Shown one piece after another: positions 1 to 8,993 of a stretch of DNA of 64,000 nt. Numbering within the stretch: position 1 is the first letter of the stretch; each line of letters opens with the position of its first letter. This DNA comes from Stenomitos rutilans HA7619-LM2 (GTDB lineage Bacteria; Cyanobacteriota; Cyanobacteriia; Leptolyngbyales; Leptolyngbyaceae). The stretch covers positions 1-64,000 of the forward strand of contig JAHHIE010000014.1 in the NCBI GenBank assembly GCA_019358945.1. The letters run 5' to 3'. The notes beneath the pieces are model-generated. The model searched no databases. It saw nothing but the letters and a program-made list of their open reading frames with translations, and was not told where the DNA came from. The position numbers and the translations under genes are program-made.

Positions 1-102
1 GAAAAGTTGCCGCTATATTTAGCTTTCTTTGAGTTTGTCCACAATACCAAAAAACGAGGCAAAGCCTTGCTCAGTGCTTTATTGGACACTCTTCTCCCTT
101 AA
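1..102 (+). pseudogene. 3' end of an unidentified ORF, possibly a transposase
   Basis: The window opens inside an open frame that codes for 33 residues and stops with TAA at 100-102. The tail is basic and hydrophobic (it contains FVHNTKKRGKALLSALL). I do not recognise the family. The tail resembles the C-terminus of an insertion-sequence transposase, and its position directly against a hydrolase gene that seems to lack its own beginning fits a mobile element end. This is inference only. The upstream part lies outside the window, so it could equally be the end of an ordinary intact gene. Confidence 0.35.
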
Positions 103-126
103 CTCCCTGAATTACCTATTGAGCCT

Positions 127-825
127 TTGCTTATTGATGCTCATTTAGCAGAGCCAACAGGCAGCGGCGTGTTTCCAGCCATCCTTGTGGTTCAAGAAAT
201 TTGGGGCGTGAATGCTCACATTCGCCACGTCACAGAACGCTTGGCGAGAGAAGGTTACGTGGCGATCGCACCTGCCATCTTTCAACGCAGCGCCCCTGGC
301 TTTGAAGGCAACTACGATGCCGATACGACAGTCCTTGGACGCAAATATAAGGATGCCACGACAGCCGATGAGTTATTGAGCGACATGCAAGCTGCGATCG
401 CCTATCTCAGAACACTCCCCAAAGTGAAAGGAGACGCGATCGGCGCGATCGGCTTCTGCTTTGGTGGGCACGTGGTCTACCTGGCAGCCACCCTGCCCGA
501 CATCAAAGCCACAGCTTCCTTCTATGGCGGCGGCATTGCTACCATGACACCTGGTGGTGGCGCACCCACAATCACTCGCACTTCAGATATTCACGGCACC
601 TTCTATGCCTTCTTTGGCACCGCCGATCCTCTCATTCCTGTCGAGCAAATTGATCAAATCGAAGCGGCCCTTCAGAAATGTCATATTGATCATCGCTTTT
701 TCCGCTATCTCACCGGACACGGCTTTTTCTGCGATCAACGCACCGATTACAGCCCCGAAGCTGCTGCCAATGCCTGGGATAAGGTGAAAGAATTGTTTGG
801 GCGAGTGTTGAAGGATGAGGGATGA
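127..825 (+). CDS. Dienelactone hydrolase family protein, N-terminus apparently shortened
   Basis: This is a cytosolic alpha/beta hydrolase of the dienelactone hydrolase family, which opens lactone or ester bonds. The nucleophile motif GFCFGGH (Cys) is near residue 110, the acidic residue lies in FGTADPLIP, and the histidine is in GHGFF. VVQEIWGVNAHIRHVTERLA is the typical N-terminal block. Family members usually have about 10-15 more residues before this block. Here the only start is TTG at 127, with no clear ribosome binding site, and the frame upstream runs straight into the TAA at 100-102. The 5' end may therefore have been replaced, and expression is uncertain. The family call is firm; the natural substrate is unknown. 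Confidence 0.8.
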   Translation: MLIDAHLAEPTGSGVFPAILVVQEIWGVNAHIRHVTERLAREGYVAIAPAIFQRSAPGFEGNYDADTTVLGRKYKDATTADELLSDMQAAIAYLRTLPKVKGDAIGAIGFCFGGHVVYLAATLPDIKATASFYGGGIATMTPGGGAPTITRTSDIHGTFYAFFGTADPLIPVEQIDQIEAALQKCHIDHRFFRYLTGHGFFCDQRTDYSPEAAANAWDKVKELFGRVLKDEG

Positions 826-841
826 AGGATGAAGGCTAAAG

Positions 842-932
842 CTGCCTACTCCCTACTTCCCCTTTTGCCTTCCGCCTCCTGCCTCCTGCCCACTTCCTCA
901 ACTCAAAACTTAAAACTCAAAACTTAAAACTC
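842..932. repeat. Heptamer tandem repeats (ACTCAAA/ACTTAAA) after a C-rich tract
   Basis: A pyrimidine-rich stretch (842-898) is followed by alternating ACTCAAA and ACTTAAA units from 901 to 932, about four and a half heptamers. Short tandemly repeated repetitive (STRR) heptamers of this kind are known from cyanobacterial intergenic DNA. The same unit occurs inside nagA at 49598-49632 in reverse orientation. Confidence 0.75.
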
Positions 933-981
933 CCTGACGCTGCGGATTATAGTAAGAAAGCTGACTACGATCGCGTCTCTC

Positions 982-1881
982 ATGGAAGCTAAACCAACTC
1001 GTCCAGCGAATGAGTCCTTTTCAATGGAGGACTTTGAGAAAGCGCTGGAGCACCATAACTATGAATTTCAGCCAGGGCAAATGATTTTGGGTAAAGCGGT
1101 CAATTACGAAATTGATGGCATTTACGTCGATATTGGTGCCAAGTCCCTTGCCTTTCTGCCCGCGAATGAAGCCAGTCTAAAAGGAGTGACCGACCCATCC
1201 GCGATCGTGCCCCTTCACGAAGAGCGCGAGTTTCTCATCATCCGCGAACAGGACGCCGATGGGCAAGTAACCCTTTCGCTGAAGCAACTAGAAATTAAGC
1301 AAGCCTGGGATCGCTTAGCCGAGGCGCAGGAGAGTAACCAGAGCTATCAAGTTAGGGTTACGGGGGTTAATAAGGGTGGCGTGACTGTCGATATCCAAGG
1401 GCTACGGGGGTTCATTCCGCGATCGCACCTGGTTGAGCGTGAAGATTTAGAAGCGCTTAAAGGCACCACCCTCAGCGCCAGTATTTTAGAACTTGACCAA
1501 ACCCGCGATAAGCTCGTGCTGTCTAACCGCCTTGCCACTCGCACTGCTAGCTTTAGCCAGCTCGAAATCGGTCAGTTGGTCGATGGCAAAGTTGCTAGCA
1601 TCAAACCCTTTGGGGTCTTCGTCGAATTTGGTGGCACCACTGGCCTGCTCCACATCAACCAGATCAGCAAAAACTACGTCCAGTCTCTAGCAGGTTTGTT
1701 TCAAGTGGGGCAACCCATCAAAGCGATCATTGCTGACCTTGACGAAGGCAGAGGCAGAATTTCTCTTTCCACCAAAGTGCTCGAAAACTTTCCTGGCGAA
1801 ATGCTGGAAAAACCAGCCGATGTCATGGCAGAAGCCGAAGCGCGTCAGGAACGAGCGAGAAAAACCATTCTGGGAGAGTGA
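982..1881 (+). CDS. 30S ribosomal protein S1 homologue, short three-domain cyanobacterial form
   Basis: It binds mRNA at the 30S ribosomal subunit and helps initiation. The 299-residue product has three S1 RNA-binding domains, at about residues 33-102, 120-185 and 195-263. The third contains GQLVDGKVASIKPFGVFVEF. Escherichia coli S1 has six domains, but cyanobacteria carry short S1 proteins of about 300-330 residues, and this one resembles the second cyanobacterial paralogue (Rps1b/Nbp1 type). The ATG at 982 begins MEAKPTRPANESFSMEDFEK. The gene is flanked on both sides by low-complexity repeats, so it is probably transcribed alone. Which of the two paralogues it is cannot be settled without the rest of the genome. 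Confidence 0.88.
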   Translation: MEAKPTRPANESFSMEDFEKALEHHNYEFQPGQMILGKAVNYEIDGIYVDIGAKSLAFLPANEASLKGVTDPSAIVPLHEEREFLIIREQDADGQVTLSLKQLEIKQAWDRLAEAQESNQSYQVRVTGVNKGGVTVDIQGLRGFIPRSHLVEREDLEALKGTTLSASILELDQTRDKLVLSNRLATRTASFSQLEIGQLVDGKVASIKPFGVFVEFGGTTGLLHINQISKNYVQSLAGLFQVGQPIKAIIADLDEGRGRISLSTKVLENFPGEMLEKPADVMAEAEARQERARKTILGE

Positions 1882-2060
1882 GGAGAGAGGGTACCGAGGA
1901 AGCGGGGGAGCAGAGGAAGCAGGAGGAGCGGAGGAAGGAAAGCTAAAAGCTCAAGGCTGACTATTAACCGTTCTACCAACTCAAAGCTTCTCCGACCTTC
2001 CTTGCTTCCCCGGCCTCCCCTGCTCCCTTCCTTCACCCTCACCCCTCACCCCTCTCCTCC
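1882..2060. repeat. Low-complexity purine then pyrimidine tract (STRR-like inverted arms)
   Basis: A G/A-rich arm (about 1882-1950) is followed by a C/T-rich arm (about 1992-2058). The arms are roughly complementary: for example GGGGGAGCAGAGGAAGC against GCTTCCCCGGCCTCCCC. Folded RNA could form a long imperfect hairpin between the S1 gene and the next gene. No protein is coded here. Confidence 0.6.
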
Positions 2061-2924
2061 ATGCTTACCGTCTGGGAACTCGATTTCTACTCTCGTCCGA
2101 TCGTGGATGAGAACAACAAAAAAGTGTGGGAAGTGCTGCTTTGCGAAAGTCCTTTGACGATCAATCATCAGCCAGAGTCGTTATTTCGCTATGCCGAATT
2201 TTGCTCCAGCGCTGAAGTGAACTCGGTGCGGTTGAAGAATATCATTGAAGCCGCGATCGCCCAGGCTCCCAACCGACCAGACAAAATTCGCTTCTTTCGG
2301 CAGGCAATGAATAACATGATTGCCAAAGCCTGCAAAGAACTCGACATTGAGGCACAGCTAAGTCAGCGGACGTTTGTACTCAACCAATGGCTCCAGCAAC
2401 GGTTACAGGAAGTCTACCCTGCTATGCCTGGGTTTCAGCCGGGGACCAATCCCTCGGTGAGCTTTGCCAAAACGCCGCCACAGCCATTACCCGATGCCTT
2501 GCTAGGAGAAAAATGGCAGTTTGTCACGCTGCCAGCCAGTGCGCTTGATGAGATGAATGAATGGGCGATCGACTTTGGTGAAGCCTTTCCGCTTGGCTTG
2601 GCAGCGCTTGCACCAGAGAGCCAGGTGCCAGGACTGTTGATTTTTTCGACGCGTGCCACACCCCTCGCGGCATGGATGTCAGGCTTAGAGGTAGCTGGGG
2701 TCAAGCTAGATAGTGACTACCCCACCCGCTTGTTGCTGGAGACAGGGTTGAGCGATCGCTGGAATCTTGCTAGTCTTGCCAATGCTCCGGCACAGAAGGA
2801 AGCACAGGCGTTTGAAGCGGCAAAGCAACAGGCGAATGGGGTACACTTCCTCGCGGTGCAAGCTGATCCCAACACGGAAGCCTTCGCTGGATTTTGGCTA
2901 TTACAGACGGTCAACTTAGCGTAA
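2061..2924 (+). CDS. Tab2/Atab2-family RNA-binding protein (DUF1092)
   Basis: The 287-residue protein matches the Tab2/Atab2 family. In green algae and plants, members bind the 5' region of photosystem mRNAs and promote translation of photosystem I and II proteins; cyanobacterial members are thought to act similarly. Recognisable blocks are VWELDFYSRPIVDENNKKVW at the start and RFFRQAMNNMIAKACKEL near residue 80, followed by SQRTFVLNQWLQQR. It has no membrane segment or signal peptide, so it is cytosolic. The ATG at 2061 sits just after a pyrimidine-rich repeat and has only a weak ribosome binding site. The family is clear; the RNA target in this organism is unknown. Confidence 0.88.
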   Translation: MLTVWELDFYSRPIVDENNKKVWEVLLCESPLTINHQPESLFRYAEFCSSAEVNSVRLKNIIEAAIAQAPNRPDKIRFFRQAMNNMIAKACKELDIEAQLSQRTFVLNQWLQQRLQEVYPAMPGFQPGTNPSVSFAKTPPQPLPDALLGEKWQFVTLPASALDEMNEWAIDFGEAFPLGLAALAPESQVPGLLIFSTRATPLAAWMSGLEVAGVKLDSDYPTRLLLETGLSDRWNLASLANAPAQKEAQAFEAAKQQANGVHFLAVQADPNTEAFAGFWLLQTVNLA

Positions 2925-3023
2925 AGTGATCCTTAGTGGTTGCATTCAGCCGCGCCTGCATCTCCATCTAGCTGAAAGCTGACTGTTGAAATCGTTGGCT
3001 TTTAGTGGTTAATTGCTAGACGA

Positions 3024-3051
3024 TGCTGACCGCTGATTGCTGACCGCTGAT
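3024..3051. repeat. Tandem duplication of a 14-mer
   Basis: TGCTGACCGCTGAT occurs twice head to tail (3024-3037 and 3038-3051) just upstream of the TldE-like gene. It lies within a stretch built of GCTGA-type words (2973-3053), typical of cyanobacterial simple repeats. Confidence 0.85.
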
Positions 3052-3074
3052 TCCTCCCTGTTCGCTCACACACT

Positions 3075-4400
3075 ATGGGTTCCGACGACTTGCAACACGA
3101 AACCTCAGCAGAGCAACTGCTGGAATTAGCTGCCAAGTCAGGGGCAGAAGCGGCAGAAGTCCTGCAATCGCGATCGCTGGCGTACCCTGTTTTTTTTGAA
3201 GCAAATCGGCTTAAACAATTAGAAAGCGCTCAGGCAGAAGGCACGGCGCTACGGCTCTGGCGGGGTGGTTGCCCCGGTTTGGCGGTTGCTTATGGTCCTG
3301 TTGAGCCACAGGCATTGGTCGATCGAGCCATTGCACTCAGCCAGTTAAATGATCCAGAAGCGATCGAACTGGCGAGTGCCGCTCGTACTCAGTACCCCGA
3401 TCTGGGAGAAGCCGTACCAGTAGAACAATTAGTTGCCTGGGGAAGAGAGGCGATCTCGGTCATCCGTAAGACAAACGCTGACTTGATCTGCACCGCTGAA
3501 TGGGAATGTGAAGCCGAAACAACCCGCCTGCTCAATTCCAACGGCCTGGATTGCGGCTACACCGACACAACCCTTAGCTGCTACCTCTCAGCAGAATGGG
3601 TGCGCGGTGATGATTTTCTCTGCATTTCAGATGGGCAAACGCAGCGGGGTAGCCTCGATCCGGTGGCCTTGGCGCAGCAAATTTTGCAGCGCTTAGAGTG
3701 GGCAAACGGCAACACGCAATCACCAACCGGACGGATGCCTATTTTATTTACCTCGAAGGCTGCCGATATGCTGTGGGGGACAGTACAGTCCGCACTCAGC
3801 GGCAAACAGGTTATTGAAGGAGCTTCTCCCTGGAGCGATCGCCTCAATGAACTGGTGACCTCCGAAGGCTTAACCCTGTCGCAACAGCCAGATGTAGGCC
3901 CCTTTAGCTGCCCTTTTGATGACGAAGGCACTCCCACACGCACCATCACCTTCATCGATCGCGGGGTGCTGCAACTTTTCTATACCGATTTCACCACAGG
4001 ACGATTGCTCGGTAGCGGCACGACAGGCAATGGCTTTCGCCCCGGCTTAGGCAGCTATCCCACACCTGGCCTTTTCAACATTTTGGTGGAGCCTGCGGGC
4101 AAGGCAGCGACAGGTAGATCGCTTCCAGATCTGATCGCCACACTCAATGATGGACTTATCATCGACCAGATGTTAGGCGGCGGAGCAGGCATATCGGGCG
4201 AATTTTCGATCAACGTTGACCTTGGCTACCGTGTGAAAAACGGCGAAGTGATCGGTCGTGTAAAAGATACGATGGTTTCCGGTAATGTCTACACAGCCTT
4301 GAAGCAGTTGCTTGCTCTCGGTGGCGATGCCGAATGGAACGGCTCCTGCTACACACCGTCCCTCATTGTGGACGGGCTTTCGGTAACTGGGCGAAGCTAA
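3075..4400 (+). CDS. TldD/PmbA (TldE) family protein
   Basis: The 441-residue protein belongs to the TldD/TldE (PmbA) family, cytosolic proteins that form a TldD-TldE protease heterodimer acting on unfolded or ribosomally made peptides. The C-terminal half has the family's glycine-rich core (GSGTTGNGFRPGLGSYP, then GGGAGISGEFSINVDLGYRV). I do not see the HExxxH zinc site of TldD subunits, so this is probably the TldE/PmbA-like partner with no active site of its own. A TldD gene is not in this window. The ATG at 3075 gives MGSDDLQHETSAEQLLELAA, the expected short N-terminus. Confidence 0.87.
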   Translation: MGSDDLQHETSAEQLLELAAKSGAEAAEVLQSRSLAYPVFFEANRLKQLESAQAEGTALRLWRGGCPGLAVAYGPVEPQALVDRAIALSQLNDPEAIELASAARTQYPDLGEAVPVEQLVAWGREAISVIRKTNADLICTAEWECEAETTRLLNSNGLDCGYTDTTLSCYLSAEWVRGDDFLCISDGQTQRGSLDPVALAQQILQRLEWANGNTQSPTGRMPILFTSKAADMLWGTVQSALSGKQVIEGASPWSDRLNELVTSEGLTLSQQPDVGPFSCPFDDEGTPTRTITFIDRGVLQLFYTDFTTGRLLGSGTTGNGFRPGLGSYPTPGLFNILVEPAGKAATGRSLPDLIATLNDGLIIDQMLGGGAGISGEFSINVDLGYRVKNGEVIGRVKDTMVSGNVYTALKQLLALGGDAEWNGSCYTPSLIVDGLSVTGRS

Positions 4401-4503
4401 GCTTTAAACTTTAGACTAGAAGCTATGGCTATCAGGCGGGCTGGTGCTTCAGCACCGAGAAGTCTCGACTTCAGTCTACTCACATTGAGTACAAAGCATA
4501 GGA

Positions 4504-6300
4504 ATGGTTATGAGCGTTGCAGGCATGTACATTCAACGGTGGCGTTATTGGCTCTTAGTGATCGCCGTGATCGTGACCGTCAGCACACTCTCTGCCTGCC
4601 AACCTCAAACCCTGAAGAGTCAGGCAGCACGCATTCCCCAACTGGTCATCAGCACCACTACAGATCCGAAAACCTTCAACTACGCACTCAACAACTCTGT
4701 GCCCAATGTCTTCTCTTTCACGTTTGATGGGTTGGTGGATGAGCACGGCATCACGGCAGACATTGTCCCGGCACTGGCGGAATCCTGGCAGATTTCAGCG
4801 GATAAAAAACACATTACGTTTACCCTGCGGGAAGGCATGAAATGGTCAGATGGGCAGCCACTCACGGCAGATGATGTGCTGTTCACATACAAGGATGTCT
4901 ACTTGAATGAAGCCATTCCTACAGATGTAAGAGACGGGCTGCGCATTGGCAATAAAAAGCTCCTTCCAGAGGTGAAAAAGCTAGACGATCGCCGCATTGA
5001 GTTCATTTTGCCCGAACCCTCTTCACCTTTTGTACGGGCCATGACCGCCAAGATTTTGCCTGCCCATCGCCTCCGTCAAACCGTCTTCACCAAAGGGTCA
5101 GATGGCAATCCCCGCTTCCTTACCACGTGGGGCACCGATACCCCGCCTGCTGATGTCGTCACAAACGGCCCCTACACGATCGAGAGCTACATCAACAGCC
5201 AACGCGTGGTCTACCGTCGAAATCCCTACTACTGGCGCAAGGGTGCTCAGGGCGAATCGCTGCCCTATATTGAGCGCATCATCTGGCAAGTGGTTGAGAA
5301 TAGTGACGGGCGCATGTTGCGGTTTCGCTCTGGCGATTTAGACATGGCTGGCTTGCGCCCCGAAGATTTCTCGCTGCTCAAGCGCGAGGAGCAGCGAGGA
5401 AAATTTGCCATTCTCAACGGAGGGCCAACCTCCGGGACAACCTTTATTGCGTTTAACTTAAACCGTGCCACCAATAAAGACGGGAAGCCATTTGTTGACT
5501 CCATCAAATCGAGTTGGTTCAACACAAAAGCATTTCGGCAAGCGGTAGCCTACGCCCTCGATCGCCAGAGCATTATCAACAACTTGTTTCGCGGCATTGG
5601 CGAACTACAAAACTCACCCATTTCGGTGCAAAGTCCCTACTTCTTATCGCCACAGCAGGGGTTGAAAGTCTATGAATACAATCCCAAAAAAGCGAAGGAA
5701 CTGCTGGTTGGTGCTGGCTTTAAGTACGATGCTAGAGGGCAACTGTTTGACGCAGAGAGTCACCGCGTTCGCTTTACGATGATTTTGCCCGCTGGAAGCC
5801 GCTCCAGTCAGCAGTTCGCGGCTCAAATGCAGCAAGACCTCAAGGCCATTGGCATTCAGCTTGACCTGAACCCAGTTGACTTTAACGTAATGGTGGAGAG
5901 TGTGGGTAATCGAAATTGGGAGTGCTACTTTATTAGCTACACAGGTGGCGTTGAACCCAATGATGGTTCCAACTACTGGGTGAGTTCTGGCACGTCACAC
6001 GACTTTAACCAGGGGCCAAACGTTGGTGCACCACCGATCAAAAACTGGGCCGTGTCTGATTGGGAACAGGACATCGATCGCTTATTCGTCGCTGGAGCCA
6101 GAGAATACGACGAGAACAAGCGCAAACAAATTTATGCCGACTTTCAGCGCATTGTTCAAGAGCAGCTACCCGTCATTCATCTGGTCACACCCACTGCTCT
6201 CTCCGCGATCCGCGATCGGGTCAAGGGAGTGCAGTTCTCTGGCCTAGACACCCGTGGCTCCCTCTGGAACGTCTACGAACTTAAAGTAGCTGATAACTAA
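4504..6300 (+). CDS. ABC transporter substrate-binding lipoprotein, peptide/opine family (SBP_bac_5)
   Basis: The 598-residue protein is an extracytoplasmic solute-binding protein of the DppA/OppA type. An N-terminal hydrophobic stretch (about residues 12-28) ends in the lipobox LSAC, so Cys is the likely lipidated first residue of the mature protein. Family blocks include VPALAESWQISADKKHITF, FTLREGMKWSDGQPLTADD and AFRQAVAYALDRQSIINNLF. Substrates of this family are usually peptides, but nickel or sugars are possible and cannot be told apart here. No permease or ATPase gene is adjacent, so its transporter is encoded elsewhere. ATG at 4504 was chosen because the signal peptide follows directly. 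Confidence 0.9.
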   Translation: MVMSVAGMYIQRWRYWLLVIAVIVTVSTLSACQPQTLKSQAARIPQLVISTTTDPKTFNYALNNSVPNVFSFTFDGLVDEHGITADIVPALAESWQISADKKHITFTLREGMKWSDGQPLTADDVLFTYKDVYLNEAIPTDVRDGLRIGNKKLLPEVKKLDDRRIEFILPEPSSPFVRAMTAKILPAHRLRQTVFTKGSDGNPRFLTTWGTDTPPADVVTNGPYTIESYINSQRVVYRRNPYYWRKGAQGESLPYIERIIWQVVENSDGRMLRFRSGDLDMAGLRPEDFSLLKREEQRGKFAILNGGPTSGTTFIAFNLNRATNKDGKPFVDSIKSSWFNTKAFRQAVAYALDRQSIINNLFRGIGELQNSPISVQSPYFLSPQQGLKVYEYNPKKAKELLVGAGFKYDARGQLFDAESHRVRFTMILPAGSRSSQQFAAQMQQDLKAIGIQLDLNPVDFNVMVESVGNRNWECYFISYTGGVEPNDGSNYWVSSGTSHDFNQGPNVGAPPIKNWAVSDWEQDIDRLFVAGAREYDENKRKQIYADFQRIVQEQLPVIHLVTPTALSAIRDRVKGVQFSGLDTRGSLWNVYELKVADN

Positions 6301-6338
6301 GAACAACTAAGCTTAATGCACCCTTGATTTAGGGTTGC

Positions 6339-6977
6339 TTAAGGACACCCTCTACCAGTGCTGGCATTGTAAGGGCCATCTTCTGTGCGAATAGCGCCCA
6401 AAATCGTTGCGACAATCACACAACGGTTAGTGGCTGTCCCTGTAGCGTTTCCGCGTGAGACGGTGATCACATACACTGAAGAATTTGTGAGCTGCGCTGA
6501 CGGCACCAAAGGAGGCATCGCAATAGCGCCATTGCCGTCAAAAATCAAACTAGGGAAACTGCTTGCAGGGTTTGATGTGGTGCCATTAACTGCCAGCTTT
6601 AATGTCCCCACATTCACATTACCGTTGCCCAGTAGAGTCCAGGCATTACTGCTACTGACAATTCCCACCGTATCCCGATTGCTAACATCCTCAGAATTAC
6701 TGGGAATGAAAGGAACATTAGCGATCCTGGGTTTACTGGGTGCACTCATATCAAACACCACCGCTCTCGGCGCACGAGTACTCCTAGCACTACTTTGCGC
6801 CACCCGAAGCGTCTGCACAATCTGTTCACGCGCAGCAGAAACCCGCTGACGGCTCAAAATCGTATCCCAGCCAGGAGCCGCGATTGCAAACAACACGCCA
6901 ATGACAATAATGACCACCAGCATCTCAATGAGGGTAAACCCCCCCATCGATCGCTTTAAGCGACTTCGCTGCTTCAT
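6339..6977 (-). CDS. Type IV pilin-like (GspH/FimT) pseudopilin, last gene of the hps cluster
   Basis: The 212-residue protein begins with a short basic leader and the prepilin motif GFTLIEML (Gly13, Phe14, Glu18), followed by a hydrophobic helix to about residue 33. PilD-type prepilin peptidase should cut after Gly13. The remainder is a GspH/FimT-like globular head. It is the fourth gene of the minus-strand hpsA-B-C unit, 28 bp after hpsC, and occupies the position of hpsD in Nostoc punctiforme. I infer a minor pseudopilin of the polysaccharide secretion apparatus used in gliding. Homology to HpsD was not verified, so the symbol is left empty. Confidence 0.82.
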   Translation of the reverse strand: MKQRSRLKRSMGGFTLIEMLVVIIVIGVLFAIAAPGWDTILSRQRVSAAREQIVQTLRVAQSSARSTRAPRAVVFDMSAPSKPRIANVPFIPSNSEDVSNRDTVGIVSSSNAWTLLGNGNVNVGTLKLAVNGTTSNPASSFPSLIFDGNGAIAMPPLVPSAQLTNSSVYVITVSRGNATGTATNRCVIVATILGAIRTEDGPYNASTGRGCP

Positions 6978-7005
6978 CGTCGTTCTCCTCCGGGTAGACA
7001 GACTA

Positions 7006-8112
7006 CTATTTAGGACTCTTGTTGATGATGCCGCGTGTCAGCACCCGCGTCTGCAACGGAAACGCCTGACTTTCAATGGCTCCGCTGGGTAGTGAGGTTC
7101 TCAACGGGAAGCCCGCTCGTCCCTGCACATTCCCAGCCAGGAATAACTGCACCTCCTGATTCACGCTCTGCTCCGCATCTGCTGCGCCATAGGTTTTTCC
7201 ACGGATGCACGCATAGAAGCTCCGGATATTGTTAAAAGGACTTTTAGGCGTAATTTTGCTGTTTGACGCACAAACAGGTATAACAGGCAAGAGTCCGTCA
7301 TCCACATAATCGACCAGCACAGCCGAGTTTGAAGTCAGTGTCGTGTCGGCTGGACGAGCTGTTTGGGCATTTGCCACAACCGCATTACCACCAGCATCGG
7401 TCGTCAACTGAAAAGGCCACTGCTGGAAGCTAGAGTTTGGTGATGACAATGGATCAACGTAGCCTGTATTGGTTTGTGATCCAGTCGTCGCAGTCCCTAT
7501 AAACTGAGGTAACTGATAACGCACAATCCGTGCTCGTCCCTGCCAGACATCCGTTGTGCTAGTGTCCTCGTAGAGGGCATACACCACCAGGGTATAACTT
7601 CTACCGGAAAGACACGGCACGCCCTGTACAGCGGCTGGCAAGGTTGTATCATCCAAGCTGGTTGCATTCGTCGCGCAGGCTTGCAGCAACCCTTGGGGCA
7701 GCGGATCGGCGCGCCAAAAGGCAAGTACAGGAATCGGCGTATAGGCGGTATTAGCTGTGCTTAGACCGGACGGGATGTAATTTAGTAACCCAGGACACTC
7801 TGTCGTGTAGTTAGTAGCGGTGATCGTTGCCGTGCCTTGGAGACAATCGCCATCATAGACAAACACCGCTTCTCGGAGTTCCTGGCTGATGTAATTCATG
7901 GCAGCCTGCATATCTCGCTGAGTTTCGCTGCGGGCTGAATCCCGCTGGTTCACGTCTACCAACTGCACCACTAGCGCAAGCAAGCTCACAGTAATAATGC
8001 CGCCGATGAACATTGCCACCAATAGCTCAATCAGGGTAAAGCCAGCCTGCTGCCGCTTTCTATAGGCAGCCCAGAGCCGTTTCAAACGCGCGATAACGTG
8101 TGGTCTAGCCAT
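7006..8112 (-). CDS. hpsC: Hormogonium polysaccharide secretion pseudopilin HpsC
   Basis: The 368-residue pseudopilin has the prepilin motif AGFTLIELLV at residues 23-32, with Glu at +5, then a transmembrane helix and a GspJ/PulJ-like head starting with RDMQAAMNYISQELREAVF. In Nostoc punctiforme HpsB-HpsD are pseudopilins needed for polysaccharide secretion and motility of hormogonia. A longer frame opens at 8190, but that would overlap hpsB. The ATG at 8112 is preferred because it follows a GGTGA ribosome binding site and leaves a 35-bp gap after hpsB. Confidence 0.87.
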   Translation of the reverse strand: MARPHVIARLKRLWAAYRKRQQAGFTLIELLVAMFIGGIITVSLLALVVQLVDVNQRDSARSETQRDMQAAMNYISQELREAVFVYDGDCLQGTATITATNYTTECPGLLNYIPSGLSTANTAYTPIPVLAFWRADPLPQGLLQACATNATSLDDTTLPAAVQGVPCLSGRSYTLVVYALYEDTSTTDVWQGRARIVRYQLPQFIGTATTGSQTNTGYVDPLSSPNSSFQQWPFQLTTDAGGNAVVANAQTARPADTTLTSNSAVLVDYVDDGLLPVIPVCASNSKITPKSPFNNIRSFYACIRGKTYGAADAEQSVNQEVQLFLAGNVQGRAGFPLRTSLPSGAIESQAFPLQTRVLTRGIINKSPK

Positions 8113-8147
8113 GATTTCACCGTTTAGCAGAGAATCGAGCTTGAAGA

Positions 8148-8957
8148 TCAATACGAACAGGCAGCAGTGGTGCCACCGTTCTGAATGCAAAGCTGACCGA
8201 GCGATCGACTGGAGTCGTTACGAGCCATTTTGGAGTAGAGGACTGCCATCGGTCGGCGCTTACCGCCCGCAATATCCAATGGCCCTGTCCCCATCCGAAG
8301 CGAGGCTTTCGTTGTATCGAGGGGCAGAAATGCCTGTGGTGGCGGATAGTAGGCATAAACCCGAACTCCCATCTCAAACGAGAATGGCACGCTGGTTGCT
8401 GTAATGGCAGGGGGCGTGGGGGCATACCCAGGTGTCCGGAAGACCTGCATCACGTACTCTGGTGTACAATCGCCATCCACATCTACCCGAATGAGGTCGG
8501 TCACGCCAACTGGAGTTGTGCCGGGATAGGTATTGCAGGAAGCTGTAGAGTAAAGCAGGCCACCTGTGGGGCTACCCGTCGCTGCGCCAAAGGAACTAAT
8601 ATTGCTGGCACTGTTAATGGCACCTGTAGTTCCCGGTAGGTCATTCAACGCGTAGGTACCACGTTCGACGAGGAGGCGCACTCGATCGAGTTCGCCCTGC
8701 GCCACCTGGTTTGCTTTTTCCACCTTACGAGATTGGATGCGGCTGGCGGTGGCAAGCATGATCGGGGGCGTGATAGCAACAACCGTCAACGTAATGATAA
8801 CGATCGCCACCAAGCATTCGATCAGCGTTAGCCCTTGCTCTGATGCCTGCGATCGACGACCTTGCTGATAGTTGCGGCTAGTGATGAGACCCAACGCGAT
8901 CGCAGGGCGCAAACCTCGCCTGCTAGACCCACTCAAATGGGTTGAACGAACATGCAT
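8148..8957 (-). CDS. hpsB: Hormogonium polysaccharide secretion pseudopilin HpsB
   Basis: The 269-residue protein has a long basic leader of about 42 residues, then the prepilin cleavage motif QGLTLIECLVAIVII (Gly42, Glu47) and a single membrane helix. The head region carries AQGELDRVRLLVERGTYAL, typical of HpsB. It is predicted to be processed by the prepilin peptidase and built into a pilus-like secretion machine with HpsC. It lies 36 bp after hpsA and reads in the same direction. ATG at 8957 gives the longest leader; a downstream start cannot be excluded. Confidence 0.86.
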   Translation of the reverse strand: MHVRSTHLSGSSRRGLRPAIALGLITSRNYQQGRRSQASEQGLTLIECLVAIVIITLTVVAITPPIMLATASRIQSRKVEKANQVAQGELDRVRLLVERGTYALNDLPGTTGAINSASNISSFGAATGSPTGGLLYSTASCNTYPGTTPVGVTDLIRVDVDGDCTPEYVMQVFRTPGYAPTPPAITATSVPFSFEMGVRVYAYYPPPQAFLPLDTTKASLRMGTGPLDIAGGKRRPMAVLYSKMARNDSSRSLGQLCIQNGGTTAACSY

Positions 8958-8993
8958 ATCAGGATGCTCCAGAACGGGTAGACGACGGCAGAA

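Noticed and set aside
4425-4727. 100-codon plus-strand frame at the ABC binding protein start
   Set aside because: It overlaps the signal peptide region of a well-supported gene in another frame.
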